From NCBI GenBank assembly GCA_017963875.1, contig JAGCTA010000052.1, positions 1-10,263 on the forward strand: a DNA stretch of 10,263 nt, read 5' to 3'. Positions within the stretch are counted from its first letter, which is position 1, and each line of letters begins with the position of its first letter. Made by a program: the position numbers and the translations under genes. The notes below the pieces were generated by a model. The model was not told where the DNA came from. It did not search any database and was given only the letters and a program-made list of their open reading frames with translations. The stretch comes from Victivallales bacterium. GTDB lineage: Bacteria; Verrucomicrobiota; Lentisphaeria; Oligosphaerales; Oligosphaeraceae. Of this stretch, positions 6,058 to 10,263 are shown in pieces.

Positions 6058-6783
6058 ATGAACAGAAAAAGATTTACACTGATTGAACTGCTTGTGGTTA
6101 TCGCCATCATTGCCATTCTTGCCGCAATGCTTTTGCCAGCACTATCCAAGGCACGTGATAAGGCACGTGAAATCTCCTGCGTCAACAACTTGAAGCAAAT
6201 AGGCGTGTATATCCAGATGTACGGCCATGACAACAGGGATACCGTGCCTGGCTACAATGCGGGCAAGATGTACTTCCCTGACTCAAACTCACTATGGCCA
6301 TGGAGCACCGTCCTCTGGCAGGGTGGCTATGTAGAAACGAGTTACCACAACGAGGGGCGAATCTTCCCCTCAACATTCTGCTGCCCGAAAGTCACGGCGA
6401 ACCCGACATCAGACCGCATCGTCAGACACGGCAGCCGAGTTAGTTCTCTGTACACATACGGTGTCGTGATGAGGCTGAAATGGTACAAGGAATACAATCT
6501 AAGCACATTCTATCCAGGCGAGAAGGGGCTCAACCTGAACAGCCAGCCATTCTACAAAAAACCATCGACGTTCACCTACATGCTCGAAGCCTGCAATGTC
6601 TATAGTGGAGGTGGATATCCATGGTACTGCTGGGCAAGCGACAACGACATAACGAACAGTTCCGTCTGGAATGCGCACAAAGGCAAATGCAACGTGCAAT
6701 TCCTGGACGGCCATGTCCAAGGGATGCGAAAGGGTGAACTGATTTTCATCAACGGCATGTCGAGTTTTGTTGATTTGTATTGA
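6058..6783 (+). CDS. Type II/IV pseudopilin-like protein with prepilin N-terminus and H-X9-DG motif
   Basis: A 241-residue protein. MNRKR is a short basic leader. It is followed by [24 protein letters not shown] (6-29), the class III signal and hydrophobic helix processed by prepilin peptidase. E10 is the conserved Glu at +5 of the mature protein. Residue -1 is Arg rather than the usual Gly. The following [26 protein letters not shown] (30-55) is the amphipathic extension common in these proteins. Near the C-terminus, H207 is followed by nine residues and D217-G218, the H-X9-DG motif (TIGR04294 type) seen in large pseudopilin families of Lentisphaerota and Planctomycetota. The C-terminal half is rich in Tyr, Trp and Gly (GGGYPWYCW, 184-192) and has six Cys in the mature part. 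It is inner-membrane-anchored or assembled into a pseudopilus. Its place at the head of a glycosidase operon suggests a role in glycan contact or enzyme export; this is inference. The Shine-Dalgarno sequence is weak. Confidence 0.93.
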   Translation: MNRKRFTLIELLVVIAIIAILAAMLLPALSKARDKAREISCVNNLKQIGVYIQMYGHDNRDTVPGYNAGKMYFPDSNSLWPWSTVLWQGGYVETSYHNEGRIFPSTFCCPKVTANPTSDRIVRHGSRVSSLYTYGVVMRLKWYKEYNLSTFYPGEKGLNLNSQPFYKKPSTFTYMLEACNVYSGGGYPWYCWASDNDITNSSVWNAHKGKCNVQFLDGHVQGMRKGELIFINGMSSFVDLY

Positions 6784-6791
6784 GGCTTCAT

Positions 6792-6796
6792 AAGGA
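6792..6796 (+). promoter_or_regulatory. Ribosome binding site AAGGA
   Basis: AAGGA lies 9 nt before the ATG at 6806 in the 22-nt gap after the pseudopilin stop. It supports both the start choice and co-transcription. Confidence 0.7.
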
Positions 6797-6805
6797 CAAA
6801 CATCC

Positions 6806-8782
6806 ATGAAAATCCATCTTTTCCTTTTGGCAACCGCCTGTACCGCATTGGCCTTCGACTGGACTGGATACACTCTGAAAGAGGAAAAACTTCCACCTGT
6901 CTCAATTGTCAACGGCAATTTCGAGAACGGGAGCGAAGGCTGGCGCCTCGCAGATGAACACAAGGTAGTCCGTGGCGAAGGAATCAACCTCTCCAGCGGA
7001 CTTGTCATCGAACGGACAGACCCGAACCGCTATAATCTCTGCACTCAAAGCGCGAAAGGCTGCGTTCCTGGGTACCGATACAACATCAGCGCGCGTGTTC
7101 GCTGCGAAAATGTCAAAGGCGGCAAGTTGGGGGCGACCATCGGCATTGAGCATTTTGACACAGAGGGCAAGTTCATCTCGCTTTCTGGAACCTATCTTAC
7201 AGGACTGAGCGGAACACAGGACTGGACGGAACTGAACATCCGCAGTCATGTCATCCCAAGAAACGCGGGGCGCTCTGTCGTCATCCTGTACCTTGGGGAA
7301 AAGACTACAGGAAAGGCCTATTATGACGAAGTCAATATCTGGCCAGATGTGCCGTCATGGTCCATCTATTATCCACAGACAACGCAAGGTTTTCTGCCTA
7401 CGGGTATCCCGCTGGAAGCGCGAATCACCTCCAGCGACGGTGGCGTCCCTGCCGCGAATTTGAAGGCGGCGGTGTCATTCCAAGGTGGCGAAGACCTGGT
7501 CGCCGCCATCGCCGAAGGAAAGGCGATATTCCCGCAGGCCGCCTCCTGGAGTGGAAAGGGCATCCTGCGCATCCGCATTTTCGATGAAGTAGCCAAGGCA
7601 ATTCTTGCCGAGCAAACGACAGACCTGAAAGTTGGCGTCGAAATGCCGTCCGTCTGCTTCGACAGCCGTGGAAGGACACTCGTCAACGGCAAGAAATTCA
7701 TGCTCATCGGACTCTATGGCAACATCAGCAACAAACGGACCGTCGATATTATCCACGACGCGGGCTTCAATGCCATCATGCCTTACAACACGGTTCACAT
7801 GGGACTGGAGTACACGCGCGGTTATGAAGGCCATCTCTCCGCGATGGACTACTGCCAGAAGAAAGACATCAAGGTCATCCTATCCTTCAAGGGCGTCTAT
7901 TCATGGGGCGACCCATGGGTGAAAACGCACGGGTTGCTCGGCGAGTTCAATCCTGACAAAATCGTCGAAAACGTCGTGACGCGTCTGCGCAACCACCCTG
8001 CTCTGCTGGCATACTACACTGCTGACGAGGTCTCGCCAGTCCACGTTCCCGACCTGACGGCTCGTTACCGTCAGTTGCATGAACTGGATCCCAACCATCC
8101 CGTGTATCAGGTCCATTCACTGGGCTACAATACCAATTCATTCATTCCATACGGTCCATCCTGCGATGTCATCGGCTTGGATTACTATCCTTTCAACAAT
8201 CCAGACAAATCCGACATGACCAAAATGGAAGTGAAACTTGAAGAGGCGAAAAAAAGCAGCCTGCCGCAGTGGTTTGTCCCTCAAGCGTTCAACTGGCGAA
8301 GATACAACGAGAAGCGAACCGATTCAGCATTCCCGTCATTGGATGAATACCGTGCGCAAATTCTTCAAGCCGCTGGCTGTGGCATGAAGGGCTTCCTCTT
8401 CTACGTCTATCAGCCATTGGTCATGCCCGATCCCGTCCTTGACGGCGATGCGGAATCCATGAAAAAGACCATGATGGACGGCAATGCACTCCTCCGTGAC
8501 ATGGAGCCGTTCATCATGTCGGATTCCGAGCCAATCAAGTATCCCATCAACGTGACTTCTGGAAAAGTCGCCGCATGGAAATTCACTGATGACGCGGGAA
8601 ATGTTCGTATTGCGGTCGTCTCCCTAATTCCTGGTGACAATATCGCCGAACTGGATATTCCCGCAGGCATGGTTCCTTTATGGGGCAATGCAAAACTCGA
8701 AGGCAACAAGGCTCGCTTTGAAAAAAAGAACATCGGCTGCGAATTGTTCATTGCGCCTAAACAGACAAAAGAAAATAACTGA
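6806..8782 (+). CDS. Secreted glycoside hydrolase: N-terminal CBM-like module plus clan GH-A-like TIM barrel
   Basis: A 658-residue protein. MKIHLFLLATACTALA is a signal peptide with a likely cut at ALA|F (16/17), so the enzyme is exported. VNGNFENGSEGWRL (35-48) to about 180 looks like a CBM4/9-type jelly roll. Residues of about 185-280 look like a further beta-sandwich spacer. From about 285 (GRTLVNGKKFMLIGLYGN) a GH-A-like barrel begins. It contains DAGFNAIMPYN (318-328), KVILSFKGVYSWGDPW (356-371), RLRNHPALLAYYTADEVSP (393-411) and CDVIGLDYYPF (453-463). E408 in the ADE motif is the probable acid/base; this segment matches the HPALLGWYxxDEP pattern of GH2/GH5-like barrels. No obvious nucleophile Glu is seen in the GFLFYVYQP strand (529-537) where one might sit. 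A small C-terminal beta domain follows (about 575-650). The exact GH family is not recognised. The likely role is first attack on an external polysaccharide or glycan. Confidence 0.85.
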   Translation: MKIHLFLLATACTALAFDWTGYTLKEEKLPPVSIVNGNFENGSEGWRLADEHKVVRGEGINLSSGLVIERTDPNRYNLCTQSAKGCVPGYRYNISARVRCENVKGGKLGATIGIEHFDTEGKFISLSGTYLTGLSGTQDWTELNIRSHVIPRNAGRSVVILYLGEKTTGKAYYDEVNIWPDVPSWSIYYPQTTQGFLPTGIPLEARITSSDGGVPAANLKAAVSFQGGEDLVAAIAEGKAIFPQAASWSGKGILRIRIFDEVAKAILAEQTTDLKVGVEMPSVCFDSRGRTLVNGKKFMLIGLYGNISNKRTVDIIHDAGFNAIMPYNTVHMGLEYTRGYEGHLSAMDYCQKKDIKVILSFKGVYSWGDPWVKTHGLLGEFNPDKIVENVVTRLRNHPALLAYYTADEVSPVHVPDLTARYRQLHELDPNHPVYQVHSLGYNTNSFIPYGPSCDVIGLDYYPFNNPDKSDMTKMEVKLEEAKKSSLPQWFVPQAFNWRRYNEKRTDSAFPSLDEYRAQILQAAGCGMKGFLFYVYQPLVMPDPVLDGDAESMKKTMMDGNALLRDMEPFIMSDSEPIKYPINVTSGKVAAWKFTDDAGNVRIAVVSLIPGDNIAELDIPAGMVPLWGNAKLEGNKARFEKKNIGCELFIAPKQTKENN

Positions 8783-10254
8783 TGGCAGAATTAAGAATCA
8801 ACCAAACACCGCTATATGCGCTTTCCCCCTATCTTTTCATGCAATTCGCCGAGCCATTGGGAACGGCGGATTCTTCCATAGACGCCGCCTGGGATTTTGC
8901 CAAAGACTGCTGGCAGCCCAAAGCGCTGGAGATGGTTCGGCGACTCGCCCCGCCGATGCTCCGCTGGGGTGGGTGCTTCGCGTCCTACTACCACTGGCGC
9001 GAAGCCGTCGGCCCGATGGCAGAACGAATCCCCATGCACAACATCTGTTGGGATGGTGTGTTTCTCAACCATGTCGGAACCGCAGAACTTGTGGAACTGG
9101 CCAAAGTCGCAAATGCCGAACTGCTGTTCTGCGTCAACTTTGAATCAGAAGGCTCGGAACACTGGGGACACGCGATTCCAGGCGACGACAGACGCGGGAA
9201 TGCCGCAGAGGCCGCCGACTGGGTGCGCTATTGCAACGATCCCGATAATGCCTTGCGCAAAAAACATGGCCATGAAGCGCCCTATAATATCCGCTATTGG
9301 CAAATCGGCAATGAGACGGGTTATGACGAGGGTAATTTCAATCGCTTTCAGAACGCCGCGAAAGCCCCTGAATTCATCAAGGCGATGCGCGCCGCAGACC
9401 CACGTCTGAAACTGATTGTCTGGGGAGACGGACCGAATCAGGAGTGGCAGCAACGCTATCAGGCGGGTATGAACAGCGACTGGGCGGAAAGCATCTGCGA
9501 GGCAGTCGGCGATACAGCGGAAATGGTTGCCTTTCATAACCATTTTGGCCTTGGAGAGAAATACCATGCGCTCCATGAACTCAATTACTTGAAGGATGCT
9601 GACTTGACTTGGCAGAAAATCATGGAGGCGACTGGCGATTTCGAGGACCGCATCCGCTACATGGAACAGTCCGTCGCTCCGTATGGAAAAAAACTCGCCA
9701 TGACGGAATCGCATTTTGTTCTCGCTGGCCGCCATCGCGGCGATTTGCTATCCACCTGGTATGCAGGCGTTGCTTATGCACGCTGCGCCAACATCCTTCA
9801 ACGTCATGGAAACGTGATGGAAATCGCCACGCTGGCTGACTTCATGGGCAATCGCTGGCAGAACAATGCTATCATGCTTCCGACACCGATGTGGACTGCC
9901 GATCCCGCCTACTTTCTCCCTGCGGGAACCATCATGGGGCTATACAGCCATCACATCGGTCAGCAAGCGCTCGCCGTCCAGGCCCCTGACGGCGTGGATG
10001 CCGCCGCCAGCCGAACTGGAAATACCGTCTTCCTGCATCTTGTAAATTTGGACAGGACAAAAGCGAAACGCATTGATTTCAACGTCTTCGGGACGGATAA
10101 GACCCCTTTGAGAATCCTTCAAATCTGCGCCGATCCTACGGACACGGTCTATGACACATGCCCAGATATCTTCGAGCCAAAGGATGTCGCACCGTCTGGA
10201 ACATCCTACACACTGCCCGCCGCTGGCGTCGCTGTAGTTGAATTTCAGATCTGA
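8782..10254 (+). CDS. GH51-like alpha-L-arabinofuranosidase
   Basis: A 490-residue protein of usual GH51 length, without a signal peptide, so probably cytoplasmic. PYLFMQFAEPLG (16-27) matches the N-terminal PNIYGHFIEHLG-type strand. APPMLRWGGCFASYYHWREAVGP (56-78) matches the family's LRWPGGNFxSGYHWRDGIGP block, but the Pro of RWPGG is missing. GTAELVELAKVANAELLFCVNF (99-120), WVRYCN (147-152) and YNIRYWQIGNETG (168-180) follow. E178 is the expected acid/base. The candidate nucleophile is E309 in KLAMTESHF (304-312), where classic members read DEWN. FHNHF (251-255) precedes it. A C-terminal beta-sandwich starts around 395. It should release terminal arabinofuranose from imported oligosaccharides; the divergent nucleophile region leaves room for another sugar. 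Its ATG overlaps the previous stop (TGATG) and there is no Shine-Dalgarno sequence, suggesting translational coupling. Confidence 0.88.
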   Translation: MAELRINQTPLYALSPYLFMQFAEPLGTADSSIDAAWDFAKDCWQPKALEMVRRLAPPMLRWGGCFASYYHWREAVGPMAERIPMHNICWDGVFLNHVGTAELVELAKVANAELLFCVNFESEGSEHWGHAIPGDDRRGNAAEAADWVRYCNDPDNALRKKHGHEAPYNIRYWQIGNETGYDEGNFNRFQNAAKAPEFIKAMRAADPRLKLIVWGDGPNQEWQQRYQAGMNSDWAESICEAVGDTAEMVAFHNHFGLGEKYHALHELNYLKDADLTWQKIMEATGDFEDRIRYMEQSVAPYGKKLAMTESHFVLAGRHRGDLLSTWYAGVAYARCANILQRHGNVMEIATLADFMGNRWQNNAIMLPTPMWTADPAYFLPAGTIMGLYSHHIGQQALAVQAPDGVDAAASRTGNTVFLHLVNLDRTKAKRIDFNVFGTDKTPLRILQICADPTDTVYDTCPDIFEPKDVAPSGTSYTLPAAGVAVVEFQI

Positions 10255-10263
10255 AGAATTATA

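Noticed and set aside
9145..9735. 196-residue minus-strand ORF inside the GH51-like gene
   Set aside because: It is antisense to catalytic motifs of a recognised family, with no own promoter or ribosome site; a GC-skew shadow.

Overview
The window most likely comes from a Lentisphaerota bacterium (Victivallis-like) or a close relative in the Planctomycetota-Verrucomicrobiota-Lentisphaerota group. The main clue is a pseudopilin with the [25 protein letters not shown]-terminus and a C-terminal H-X9-DG motif. It heads a glycoside hydrolase operon and is divergent from an AraC-type regulator, a layout I associate with that phylum. This assignment rests on recognition, not a search.

Layout. Positions 1-744 hold the 3' part of an unrelated gene. 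It encodes a Gln/Lys-rich tandem-repeat linker followed by a globular domain that faintly resembles an SGNH hydrolase. A 201-bp gap (745-945) carries a weak hairpin and a strong-looking promoter. Next come two tandem paralogues (946-2898 and 2938-4956). They are large, leaderless, GH42-like (clan GH-A-like) proteins sharing the motifs EDD[FY]ELSNHPG, CEPGT and MHE[ST]DT. A short convergent gap with a hairpin follows, then a minus-strand AraC-family regulator (5014-5898). The 159-bp divergent region 5899-6057 contains a perfect 8-bp inverted repeat and a second promoter. That promoter drives a plus-strand operon of an H-X9-DG pseudopilin (6058-6783), a secreted CBM-plus-TIM-barrel glycosidase (6806-8782) and a leaderless GH51-like alpha-L-arabinofuranosidase (8782-10254). 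The last two overlap by one base.

How the parts may fit together. The most notable non-coding observation is that the promoter regions of the two plus-strand operons (about 803-884 and 5940-6021) align without gaps. They share the same TATAAT -10 box, the same TTGwAC -35-like box, a 16-bp spacer and flanking sequence. The intervening coding regions are unrelated, so the two operons are probably co-regulated, plausibly by the AraC protein encoded between them. The gene content suggests extracellular trimming of an arabinose-containing, perhaps galactose-containing, glycan by the secreted enzyme. The pseudopilin would act at the cell surface, and the GH42-like pair and GH51-like enzyme would work in the cytoplasm. 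The substrate is inference. No RNA gene, insertion sequence or CRISPR array was seen, and no stretch above 300 bases lacks a gene.
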